Shown here in pieces: positions 34,601-41,286 of a stretch of 64,000 nt of DNA; position 1 is the first letter of the stretch, and each line of letters begins with the position of its first letter. The notes below the pieces were generated by a model that ran no database searches, was not told the origin of the DNA, and was given only the letters and a program-made list of their open reading frames with translations. The stretch spans positions 167,984-231,983 of the forward strand of contig NZ_JAZHOH010000002.1 in NCBI RefSeq assembly GCF_040419245.1, read 5' to 3'. Both the position numbers and the translations under genes were made by a program. This stretch comes from Ewingella sp. CoE-038-23 (lineage in GTDB: Bacteria > Pseudomonadota > Gammaproteobacteria > Enterobacterales > Enterobacteriaceae).

Positions 34601-34760
34601 CACCCGGATACACGGCGCGTACCTGCACGCTCGGCGGTACCACGTCCGGGTATTCGCTGATCGGCAGAAGCGGGATGGAGATTAAACCACCAACAAAAAT
34701 CAGGATCGACAGCACCGCGGCAAAAATCGGTCTGTCGATGAAAAAGCGGGAAAAGTCCAT
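31611..34760 (-). CDS. oqxB: OqxB RND efflux transporter
   Basis: A 1049-residue inner-membrane RND pump (OqxB is 1050). The N-terminus MDFSRFFIDRPIFAAVLSIL and long stretches, such as TPLEESINGVENMMYMKSVA, GIVVDDAIVVVENVERNIEE and ALAALLLKPHGAKKDIPTR, follow Klebsiella OqxB almost position for position. Two large periplasmic loops and twelve helices are apparent; the proton-relay Asp pair lies in VDDAI. It should work as a trimer with OqxA and TolC to expel quinolones, olaquindox, chloramphenicol and other drugs. It lies 23 bp downstream of oqxA. The resistance spectrum here is inferred from family knowledge. Confidence 0.95.
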   Translation of the reverse strand: MDFSRFFIDRPIFAAVLSILIFVGGLISIPLLPISEYPDVVPPSVQVRAVYPGANPKVIADTVATPLEESINGVENMMYMKSVAGSDGVLVTTVTFRPGTDPDQAQVQVQNRVSQAQARLPQDVIRQGITTQKQSPTLTLVVHLFSPSGKYDSLYLSNYATLKVKDELARLPGVGQVQIFGAGEYAMRVWLDPNKVASRGLTASDVVNAMREQNVQVSAGQLGAEPMPTKSDYLLSINAQGRLQNEEEFGNIILKTSDDGTVVRLRDVARIEMGSGNYALRSQLNNKDAVGIGIFQAPGANAINLSDAVRDKMAELATRFPEGMTWKAPYDPTVFVRDSISAVVHTLLEAVLLVVLVVILFLQTWRASIIPLLAVPISVVGTFSVLYLLGFSLNTLSLFGLVLAIGIVVDDAIVVVENVERNIEEGLTPLAAAHQAMREVSGPIIAIALVLCAVFVPMAFLSGVTGQFYKQFAVTIAISTVISAINSLTLSPALAALLLKPHGAKKDIPTRIIDRLFGWLFRPFNRFFHKSSERYQGAVSRTLHRRGSVFVVYLLLLCGAAFMFKLVPGGFIPTQDKMYLIGGVKMPEGASLERTDAMIRKMSEIGLSVDGVSDSVAFPGLNALQFTNTPNTGTVFFALKPLNERTRTAAAINAEINAKISQLQEGFAFSIMPPPILGLGQGSGYSLYIQDRAGLGYGALQTAINTMSGGIMQTPGMGFPISSYQANVPQLDAKIDRDKAKAQGVSLDDLFSTLQTYLGSTYVNDFNRYGRTYKVMAQADGPYRQTIEDISNLRTRNDKGEMVPIGSMVNITTTYGPDPVIRYNGFPAADIIGDADPRMLSSTEAMTKVSELADKVLPNGMNIQWTDLSYQQSTQGHAALIVFPVAILLAFLVLAALYESWTLPLAVILIVPMTMLSALFGVWLTGGDNNVFVQVGLVVLMGLACKNAILIVEFARELEMQGRGIVEAALEACRLRLRPIVMTSIAFIAGTIPLILGHGAGAEVRGVTGITVFSGMLGVTLFGLFLTPVFYVALRRLVTRKERQETVAV

Positions 34761-34783
34761 AATTCAGGATTCTCTTTCAGGGC

Positions 34784-35989
34784 TTAGTTAGAAGCGACAG
34801 TTGAAGCCATATCAATCGTCTTGGCATTCACCGGCATGCCCGGCATAAATACCTTCTGCACACCATCGACGATGACTTTGTCACCGCTGACTAAACCTTT
34901 TTGCACAATACGCAGACCTGAATATTGACGGCCTAATTCGACATCGCGACGCTGCGCCTTGCCTTCTTTATCGAGCACATAGACAAACTTGCGGTCTTGG
35001 TCAGTCAGCACGGCTTTATCGTTGATCAGCACCGCGTCGAAGCGTGGGCTGCCCGGCATTTGCACGCGAGCAAACAGGCCTGGCGTGAAGCGGCGTTCGC
35101 TGTTATCGAGCACGGCCCGCATACGAATAGTCCCGGTACCGGAGTTCAGCTGGTTGTCGGTGAAATCGACATAGCCGGTGTGCGGATAACCTTGCTCACC
35201 CGCCAAACCGACGTTGACCTGCAACTTGGTGCCAGGCGCGGCAATGTGCTGGCCATCGCGAGCAAGTGACTGATAACGCAGGAAAGTGGCTTCATCTACA
35301 TCAAAGTAAACGTAGACTTTGTCGAGAGACACCAGCGTGGTGAGAACACTCGCGCTGTCACCGGCTGTCACCAGATTACCCACGGTTATCATGGCGCGGC
35401 TGGCGCGACCGTCGATGGGCGCCGTGACCTGAGTGAAGTCGAGGTTTAACTGAGCCACATCCAGCTGAGCCTGCGCGGCAAGAACGTCGGACTGCGCTTG
35501 CGACGCGGCGGCTTTACGCTGTTCCCAGATCTCGGTTGAGACGGCCTGAGTGCCAATCAATTTCTCAGTACGGCCTGACTCGCTGCGGGTCAGATTCGCC
35601 TGATTGCGTGCATGAACCAGCTCGGCCTGAGCCTGCTCGCGGGCGGCGCGATAGGTGCGGTCATCGATGGTGAACAGAACCTGGCCTTTTTTAACTTCCT
35701 GACCTTCGGTGTAGTTCACTTTATCGATATAACCGGAAACGCGCGGGCGCAGTTGCACGCTCTGCACGGCTTCAATGCGGCCGTTAAAATCATCCCATTG
35801 GTTAATCTGTTTGACGACGACATCCGCTACGCTGACGCCCGGAGGCGGTGGCGGGCCATTTTTTGCTGCGCTGTTGTCGCAAGCACTGAGCACGGTGACC
35901 AAGATCGCAACCAAAGAGAGTTGCAAAGCGAGTAGAGGCGCGCGAAGTGAGCGGCCCCGTTTAACCATTGGGTTTTGCAGACTTGCCAT
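34784..35989 (-). CDS. oqxA: OqxA periplasmic adaptor of RND efflux
   Basis: A 401-residue membrane fusion protein. An N-terminal signal with a lipoprotein-like LVTVLSACDN is followed by lipoyl and hairpin domains: VQLRPRVSGYIDKVNYTEGQ and VKKGQVLFTIDDRTYRAARE match OqxA, and the end GMPVNAKTIDMASTVASN parallels the OqxA ending. It couples OqxB to TolC. It is the first gene of the oqxAB operon, divergent from rarA over 382 bp. The N-terminus is slightly longer than Klebsiella OqxA (391). Confidence 0.93.
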   Translation of the reverse strand: MASLQNPMVKRGRSLRAPLLALQLSLVAILVTVLSACDNSAAKNGPPPPPGVSVADVVVKQINQWDDFNGRIEAVQSVQLRPRVSGYIDKVNYTEGQEVKKGQVLFTIDDRTYRAAREQAQAELVHARNQANLTRSESGRTEKLIGTQAVSTEIWEQRKAAASQAQSDVLAAQAQLDVAQLNLDFTQVTAPIDGRASRAMITVGNLVTAGDSASVLTTLVSLDKVYVYFDVDEATFLRYQSLARDGQHIAAPGTKLQVNVGLAGEQGYPHTGYVDFTDNQLNSGTGTIRMRAVLDNSERRFTPGLFARVQMPGSPRFDAVLINDKAVLTDQDRKFVYVLDKEGKAQRRDVELGRQYSGLRIVQKGLVSGDKVIVDGVQKVFMPGMPVNAKTIDMASTVASN

Positions 35990-36371
35990 TATTTTTATTT
36001 CCAGTGAGTAAGCTCAGTCAGGCAATACAACCGGATCCTGTCATCCGGGTAACGTCCTTTGCCTGAGCGGGCTTTTGTCCGATTTGCGTCGTTCAATGAC
36101 ACAATTTTGCAGCGAGAAAAGAGGTGTTGCTAAATTTAAAGTATCAATGAAAGATACATTAATTCGGGGGGATTGTAGGGAGGTCCCTAACAAAGAGCAA
36201 GAATTACTGTTGCACTTTATGTGCTGTTTTCAAAAGCGGATATCTGTGAAGTCGGTCACGGAGGAAAAGCGAAGATTTAATGCAACAATAATACTTGCAT
36301 TTATCCGCAAATCCCGTCAGTCTAAAAACAGACCAGAAACTACATTTCGTCAGAGAGACGGGAGAAATAAC
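35990..36371. other. Divergent oqxA/rarA regulatory region
   Basis: 382 bp without a supported gene; a frame open from 36075 simply runs into rarA without family-like sequence. Promoters of oqxAB (left) and rarA (right) lie here, and RarA and OqxR sites are expected. GGGAGA at 36359-36364 is the rarA ribosome site. I could not fix a marbox-like site with confidence. Confidence 0.6.
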
Positions 36372-36731
36372 ATGAAAACGGCTGATTTTATTCACGATTT
36401 AACTGACTGGATCGACAAGAATCTGGAAGAGCGACTGGATATCAACACCGTCGCCGAGCGAGCAGGGTACTCAAAATGGTATCTGCAACGGATGTTTAAA
36501 GAGCATACCGGCTCGGCGTTGGGCGAATATATTCGTGCGAAAAAATTAAATATTTCTGCCGAGCGACTGGCAAACAGCGGCGAGCCAATCGTCAATGTTG
36601 CGATCTCCCTGGGCTTCGATTCCCAGCAGTCTTTCAACCGCAGTTTCAAACGCCAATTCGGCCAAACTCCGGGCGACTGGCGCAAAACACTCCACAACCA
36701 GCCAGAACGCAGCGGCTGCATGTGTAGCTAA
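36372..36731 (+). CDS. rarA: RarA AraC/XylS-type activator of oqxAB
   Basis: A 119-residue stand-alone AraC/XylS DNA-binding domain of the MarA/SoxS/Rob/RarA group. The first HTH is LDINTVAERAGYSKWYLQRM and the second PIVNVAISLGFDSQQSFNRS, ending with the signature FKRQFGQTPGDWR. Klebsiella RarA is of similar size (121) and has the same divergent position next to oqxA, where it activates the pump and lowers antibiotic susceptibility. The ATG at 36372 is chosen because the family starts at KTADFIHDL. There is no ligand domain, so activity is set by expression level. Confidence 0.92.
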   Translation: MKTADFIHDLTDWIDKNLEERLDINTVAERAGYSKWYLQRMFKEHTGSALGEYIRAKKLNISAERLANSGEPIVNVAISLGFDSQQSFNRSFKRQFGQTPGDWRKTLHNQPERSGCMCS

Positions 36732-36763
36732 CTTTTTACTCCAGATTAAGACTCCGCGTAACG

Positions 36764-36796
36764 ACGCCCGGCCTTCCATGACCGGGCGTGTTAGTT
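36764..36796 (+). terminator. Terminator after rarA
   Basis: ACGCCCGG (36764-36771) pairs with CCGGGCGT (36782-36789) around a ten-base loop, followed by GTTAGTTTT. It lies 33 bp after the rarA stop. Confidence 0.75.
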
Positions 36797-36821
36797 TTAG
36801 GAGCAAATTTATGGCAGGGGA

Positions 36822-37283
36822 TCATTTCAGCAGTGTAGTTAATAGCTGTTTGGAAATAGGCACCAACCCAACTTGCAGGCCATACGGCTTGAACAATTTG
36901 TTGATGATGTCAGAGGTATAATTCCCTTTATCGTTCTCGACGTCTGACAAGGTTTTCCTTGAGACAGAAACCAGTTTTGCATAAGCATCCTGCTTTAGGT
37001 TCAACACCTCGATCCGCAACTTTTTCAATGCACCGCCCTGTGTTAACTCGCCCAGTAGCAGCTGTTTGATGATGCCATGCATCACGGCTTGCCTGTCTTG
37101 AGTGCTTACGGCTGATGAGCTTTTAGATACTCTTTGCCGAGAAGGCGTGTGCCCAGAACTCTCTTCTATTGCCGCTGGCCTTTCGACAGACGATTCAGAG
37201 GCATTTTGCAAAAGCTTCTGCCTTTCCCGAATTTTGCGAATGGTCTCTTTAGCTGATACCGGGGCCGATTCATGATCCTTCAT
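36822..37283 (-). CDS. hipB: HipB-like antitoxin/repressor with long N-terminal extension
   Basis: A 153-residue protein whose C-terminal half is a Cro/C1-type HTH: LNLKQDAYAKLVSVSRKTLS (recognition helices) followed by DVENDKGNYTSDIINKLFKP, as in HipB. The first 70 residues are polar, Ser/Glu/Arg-rich and probably disordered, which is unusual because E. coli HipB is only 88 residues. The ATG at 37283 overlaps the stop of hipA in an ATGA junction; a TTG 12 bases upstream is less likely. It should neutralise the HipA kinase and repress the operon. Gene order here is hipA then hipB, the reverse of E. coli hipBA. Confidence 0.82.
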   Translation of the reverse strand: MKDHESAPVSAKETIRKIRERQKLLQNASESSVERPAAIEESSGHTPSRQRVSKSSSAVSTQDRQAVMHGIIKQLLLGELTQGGALKKLRIEVLNLKQDAYAKLVSVSRKTLSDVENDKGNYTSDIINKLFKPYGLQVGLVPISKQLLTTLLK

Positions 37284-38629
37284 AGCAGCCCCCAACGACG
37301 CAGTTTTTCAGCAATAAAGTCAAAGCCGATCCCCGGCATGTTAATAATCTGTTCAGGCACGCCTCTGTCCACCAACCTTGCTTTAAGGCCGAGGAGCTGT
37401 TGAGCCGTTTCCCTCAAAGCCTCTAACAGCGTTTCCGCTGGAACAAGGTCATTAAGCGCTGCCGCTATACCCGTAAAATCATACTCACCACCGATTTCTA
37501 ATGGCGCACTCCATTTAGTGGTTCTGGCTATCCCTTCCGGGTCAGCCTTCATTGGTGCGAAGTCGTATATCGGCGCCAGACGAATGCTGCGTTCATCCTT
37601 CAGCAGCGACGTGTTACGCCCATGGTTATCACTATTGCCAAAGATAATATTGAGCAAATCGCGGCGCACCCATTCAATCACAAAGGCTGGAATATCAAAG
37701 TCAAATCCCTGTTCAATCACGGTGTCGCCGTGGGTGATTTTATTGATAAGCGCCCTGATGGCTTCCTCATGATACAGCGTCGTGCCGGGTGTTTTTCTTA
37801 ATGCTGAATAGACTGATTCCATGCCAAAGCGTTTGATCTGGTTATCATCTACGAAACAAATATCAAATCTCGGTAGCCATAAAGAAGGGTAGGTTAGACC
37901 TTCCTCAAGACGCATATGTTGAGTTGGGATGGTATCAAAACCCATTGCCGCGAGTTCGTGATAGAAATGGAATTCAGCCCGCAGAATATTGCAGTCAACC
38001 TCACTGCGGCCTCCGCGCGGGAACTTCACCAGATAGTGGGTATCTCGATTGAGTGAATCGTTCTGGTAGGTATCAATCCAAATTCGCCCTTCCTGACTGC
38101 ATCTTAGTAAGAGTTTTGGTGCTTCGCCGCCCGCGCCTGTCGCCCCCCCGGCGGCAGCTCCGCGCTGCTGGGCATAATCCAGAAAATCCGAAGCTCTATT
38201 TTTCACATCGTCGAGGGTAAAAAATAGCTGTTCAGCCAGAGGGTGATATTCGGGGAGTGACTCTTTAATCCTTAAATTGCCGACCGGCGACATGGTGCCG
38301 TGGCGCAGTAATACAAAATCCTGCTGGTCGGCCGCCATACCCTCAAGATCCAGATAGTTTGCCCAATAGCGCCTGCTGGCCCCGCTTGGAATAATATCAT
38401 CAAGGAATTTCAGCCAGCCGCGTGGGCCTTCGTTCTCAAAAAATAGAGAAACAGGGTGATTCAGTGACACCGCGTGATTATCATCGCGGCCGAGATTTTC
38501 AATGGCATAGTCTGAATCATAATGGAGTTCAGTGATTCGAAAAGCGTTGTTTTCACTTTCTGGGAAGGTGATGTGCGCCATATCCACCCATTGATTTTGC
38601 AGGAAAGCTTGTAGCGTTAAATATTCCAT
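37280..38629 (-). CDS. hipA: HipA-like serine/threonine kinase toxin
   Basis: A 449-residue HipA-family kinase. A Gly-rich loop (AAAGGATGAGGEAPKLL, about residues 158-174) corresponds to the phosphate-binding and autophosphorylation region. HYLVKFPRGG (about 198-207) holds the ATP lysine. The catalytic Asp334 lies in FGNSDNHGRN and the metal-binding Asp356 in LAPIYDFAP. HipA of E. coli phosphorylates glutamyl-tRNA synthetase and causes persistence; the target here is unknown. The N-terminal part departs from E. coli HipA, suggesting a different HipA subfamily. GGAG lies upstream of the ATG at 38629, and hipB follows with a 4-bp overlap. Confidence 0.87.
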   Translation of the reverse strand: MEYLTLQAFLQNQWVDMAHITFPESENNAFRITELHYDSDYAIENLGRDDNHAVSLNHPVSLFFENEGPRGWLKFLDDIIPSGASRRYWANYLDLEGMAADQQDFVLLRHGTMSPVGNLRIKESLPEYHPLAEQLFFTLDDVKNRASDFLDYAQQRGAAAGGATGAGGEAPKLLLRCSQEGRIWIDTYQNDSLNRDTHYLVKFPRGGRSEVDCNILRAEFHFYHELAAMGFDTIPTQHMRLEEGLTYPSLWLPRFDICFVDDNQIKRFGMESVYSALRKTPGTTLYHEEAIRALINKITHGDTVIEQGFDFDIPAFVIEWVRRDLLNIIFGNSDNHGRNTSLLKDERSIRLAPIYDFAPMKADPEGIARTTKWSAPLEIGGEYDFTGIAAALNDLVPAETLLEALRETAQQLLGLKARLVDRGVPEQIINMPGIGFDFIAEKLRRWGLL

Positions 38630-38649
38630 ACGGATCTCCAGAAAGCCCT

Positions 38650-38751
38650 ATGAGTAGTATAGTGCTCTTTAACTGAGGAAAACTCAATTTTTGTCACATA
38701 TAACACTCATTAATTCTAGTGTGGGATTATATTGTTACCTATACCACTCAT
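38650..38751. promoter_or_regulatory. Three copies of a CTATACNACTCAT element upstream of hipA
   Basis: ATGAGTAGTATAG at 38650-38662 is the reverse complement of CTATACTACTCAT. ATATAACACTCAT occurs at 38698-38710 and CTATACCACTCAT at 38739-38751. The two direct copies are 41 bp apart and the third is inverted close to the hipA ribosome site. Multi-copy sites in the promoter of a toxin-antitoxin operon suit HipB binding, but they differ from the TATCC-N8-GGATA operators known for E. coli HipB. Confidence 0.6.
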
Positions 38752-38842
38752 TGTAATTCTTCAAGGATCAGCCAATACGTATGTAAGCTCGGTTATCAAC
38801 GTCAGCGCCAGCAGGTGATCATGTCACTCGCGTTAATAATGA

Positions 38843-38872
38843 AAAAGGCCTGCTGGAGAAAGCAGGCCTTTT
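38843..38872 (-). terminator. Terminator downstream of srfC
   Basis: AAAAGGCCTGCT pairs perfectly with AGCAGGCCTTTT (38843-38854 and 38861-38872) around a six-base loop. It can work in both directions; it lies just beyond the stop of the leftward srfC gene. Confidence 0.88.
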
Positions 38873-38889
38873 GTCTATCTTGGGTAAGG

Positions 38890-41286
38890 TTACTCGTCGC
38901 GTATCTGCTGCAAAATCTCTCCCAGCCTCTCGCGCTGTGCTAGCGGAATTTCGCGCCCGGCGGAGTATCCGGCGTTTTGGATAATCACGTCATTCAGCGC
39001 CACTAACCAGTCGTAAATGTAGAACGCGGTGTTATTAGCGGGTGCCAGCGTCAGCTTGGTTAGACGTTGGGAGGTGCTCCAGTTTTTCGCTGGCTTGGCG
39101 AAGATCTTGTGGCCACGGTTAATGCGGCTGTCCGGGCGCTGCGACTCCTCAATCTGCAAGAAGCCCAGCCAGGCCACAAAGTCACCCATCACCGTCAGCA
39201 CGCGTGACACCTGACGATCGGCCTGACTTTCGCTGGCGGCGGCGGATTGCTGAGTCTCTTCCAGCACGCCAGATAGCATGCCCGCGACGTCCATCCGCAC
39301 CGCGGCGGTGATCACCTCTTCCACCAGCATTTCGACCCCCGGCTTGCCAATGCCGAGCAAATCCACCAGCGGCGCATTGTCCGGCAGGCCGCGCAGGTGG
39401 TTAATCCAGTAATGCTGGGTTTGGCGCGCAAAGTCGGTTTCGGCCACAGGCGGCTGGGCGGCGTGCTGATCCTCGACCGGCGCATCCAGCGGTTCGTCGC
39501 TGAACAGGTCGATGCTGATCCCAATACCAAAGGTTTCCGTCAGAACAGGAGCAGTCGCGCCGCCGCCGGTGATGTTGGCGGCGGGCTGAATGTCGAACTG
39601 CTGCAAGTAGAGGCGGCGCAGATCCTCGCGGGCGGGCAGCAGGCGCTCGAGCAGTTCGCCATGAACGCCCGCGCGGGTTTGCAGCGCTTTGAGTAAGCTT
39701 TCGGCAATTTTCTGCTTCTGCTCTAACTCTTGCTCATTGGAAGAGGGCAGCCAGCTTCCCAGCAGGTTGTCGGTCAGCACGCGGCGCAGTTCGTCGCGCT
39801 GCTCGCCTAGGCGCGCCAGTTTGTTGGCCGGAGTCACCTCGGCGGTGAGCCAGCTGGCCATGCGCTCAATGCCTCGTTTGTCCATCGCCAGCATGGTGCC
39901 CCAGGCATCGCCGGGGGTGCCAACGTGGCGCTGCACTGTTTCATCGAAATGCTCGCTGTGAGTGATGCGCTGGTCGAATGGCGTCAGCGCCCAAATCAGG
40001 CCCGGCTTGCGCTGGCTGCGGATCTGCGCGTTTTCGCCTTGGGTCTGTTTCACCCAGTTATCCAGCGCTTTGCTGACGCTTTTCACTGCGCCACGGTTCC
40101 CGGCGGCGGTGCAGACTAATAGCGAATTGACCTGCTGATTTTCCGTATATCGCTCCAGCATTCCGGCGTTTTTGGCGTGCAACAGGCCCGGCGACAGCAG
40201 ACTGTGGGTGGTTCCCAACTCGCGGGCATCGGCCTGAGTGGGGAACAGCAGCAGGTCAACCTGTTCAAACAGCGCTTCCTGCGGCGCGGACAGTAACGGC
40301 AGCAGCAGTTCGGCGGTCAACACCGTCAATTCCACCAGAGAAATCTCAACCGGCTGCCCGGCCACGCCCTGGTGCACCGGGCGAACCGACAGGCTCTGAC
40401 CTCGCGATTCCGTCTCAAAGTCGGCGGTTAGGGTGATCGGACTCATTATCCCATCGGCGGGCAGCAGGTGGTCATCCACCAGCACGCTGAGAGGCGCCAG
40501 AACCTGCGTCGCACCCTCCAGTTGTTGCAAAACGTGGGCGAAATGGCGGTAAAACGCCGTGGCGTGGCTGGCTTCATTCCACAGAATGGAAAACAGGCGG
40601 GCGCGATCGTCAATGCCCAGATAAGGCGCCAGTTCCACCGCCGCAGGCCAGAAGTGCAGGGCGCGCAGCCGGTCGGCTTTAGCATCCGTGCGCGCCAACA
40701 TGTCCCAGATAGCCACCACGTCATCGCCGGTCAGGCCGTCAATGGCGTCGGGCTGGCGATGCAAAGAGAGGCTGTGCAGGTGAGTCAGGATCTGTTGCTG
40801 ATCCCACTCGGCGTGCGGGCCTTGGGTCGCGGCATCCAGCGCGGCGATTTTTATCAGCTCGGCTTCGCTAAGCAGCGTTAGTTGCACCGGCCACTGCGAG
40901 TCCGCGCTCTCTGACAGACGCGTAAAGCGAGTGACCAACGTGGTGGCCTGACTGCTGGGGTTGATATGGCTGAAATAGTCGAGAACGCGATCGCCCAGCA
41001 GCGTTTCCAGCCTGCCGTTTTCCCCGGCAGTGAGGGCATTCAGCAGATAAGATTTACCCGCCTGGGAGTAGCCATAAAGCCCAATCCCAGGATTCTGTGA
41101 TGCTGAGATGGCAAGATTCTCGGCCTTGTGGCGTTGGCGGCGCAGCTTCAGCTTCAGGCGGTCGGCTTCCATATTCAGGCGCGGCGACTGCTGGCGGTTA
41201 CTCTCAATCCACTGTATGGCCTGAGTGACGCCGCTGGCGATCTGGGTCAGCTGGCTGTTGAGAAGTTCGGTGTGGGTTGAAGTCAT
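38890..41286 (-). CDS. srfC: SrfC-like putative virulence factor with P-loop GTPase-like domain
   Basis: A 798-residue SrfC-family protein. The Walker A, GYSQAGKS (residues 72-79), is followed by YLLNAL, as in dynamin-like or septin-like GTPases. A later region (GGATAPVLTETFGIGISIDL, then FSDEPLD) separates the N-terminal part from a helical C-terminal part. SrfC belongs with SrfA and SrfB, first described as SsrB-regulated factors in Salmonella; the biochemical role is unsettled. Its start overlaps srfB by 4 bp (ATGA), and it is the last gene of the operon before a strong terminator. The DNA coding for residues just ahead of the Walker A contains five octamer-like repeats (41084-41123). Confidence 0.88.
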   Translation of the reverse strand: MTSTHTELLNSQLTQIASGVTQAIQWIESNRQQSPRLNMEADRLKLKLRRQRHKAENLAISASQNPGIGLYGYSQAGKSYLLNALTAGENGRLETLLGDRVLDYFSHINPSSQATTLVTRFTRLSESADSQWPVQLTLLSEAELIKIAALDAATQGPHAEWDQQQILTHLHSLSLHRQPDAIDGLTGDDVVAIWDMLARTDAKADRLRALHFWPAAVELAPYLGIDDRARLFSILWNEASHATAFYRHFAHVLQQLEGATQVLAPLSVLVDDHLLPADGIMSPITLTADFETESRGQSLSVRPVHQGVAGQPVEISLVELTVLTAELLLPLLSAPQEALFEQVDLLLFPTQADARELGTTHSLLSPGLLHAKNAGMLERYTENQQVNSLLVCTAAGNRGAVKSVSKALDNWVKQTQGENAQIRSQRKPGLIWALTPFDQRITHSEHFDETVQRHVGTPGDAWGTMLAMDKRGIERMASWLTAEVTPANKLARLGEQRDELRRVLTDNLLGSWLPSSNEQELEQKQKIAESLLKALQTRAGVHGELLERLLPAREDLRRLYLQQFDIQPAANITGGGATAPVLTETFGIGISIDLFSDEPLDAPVEDQHAAQPPVAETDFARQTQHYWINHLRGLPDNAPLVDLLGIGKPGVEMLVEEVITAAVRMDVAGMLSGVLEETQQSAAASESQADRQVSRVLTVMGDFVAWLGFLQIEESQRPDSRINRGHKIFAKPAKNWSTSQRLTKLTLAPANNTAFYIYDWLVALNDVIIQNAGYSAGREIPLAQRERLGEILQQIRDE
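41084..41123. repeat. Five octamer-like units inside srfC (weak)
   Basis: ATCCCAGG, ATTCTGTG, ATGCTGAG, ATGGCAAG and ATTCTCGG follow each other in 8-bp register. Read on the other strand, 24 of 27 bases match the array at 17094-17120. The coded residues (ENLAISASQNPGIG) precede the P-loop, so protein constraint or chance could explain part of this. Confidence 0.45.

Noticed and set aside
36075..36371. 99-residue extension of RarA
   Set aside because: RarA/SoxS-type proteins start at the KTADFI helix, and a ribosome site precedes the ATG at 36372.
38719..38943. Small rightward ORF of 74 codons upstream of hipA
   Set aside because: It runs through a strong terminator and into the end of srfC, has no ribosome site and no family-like sequence.
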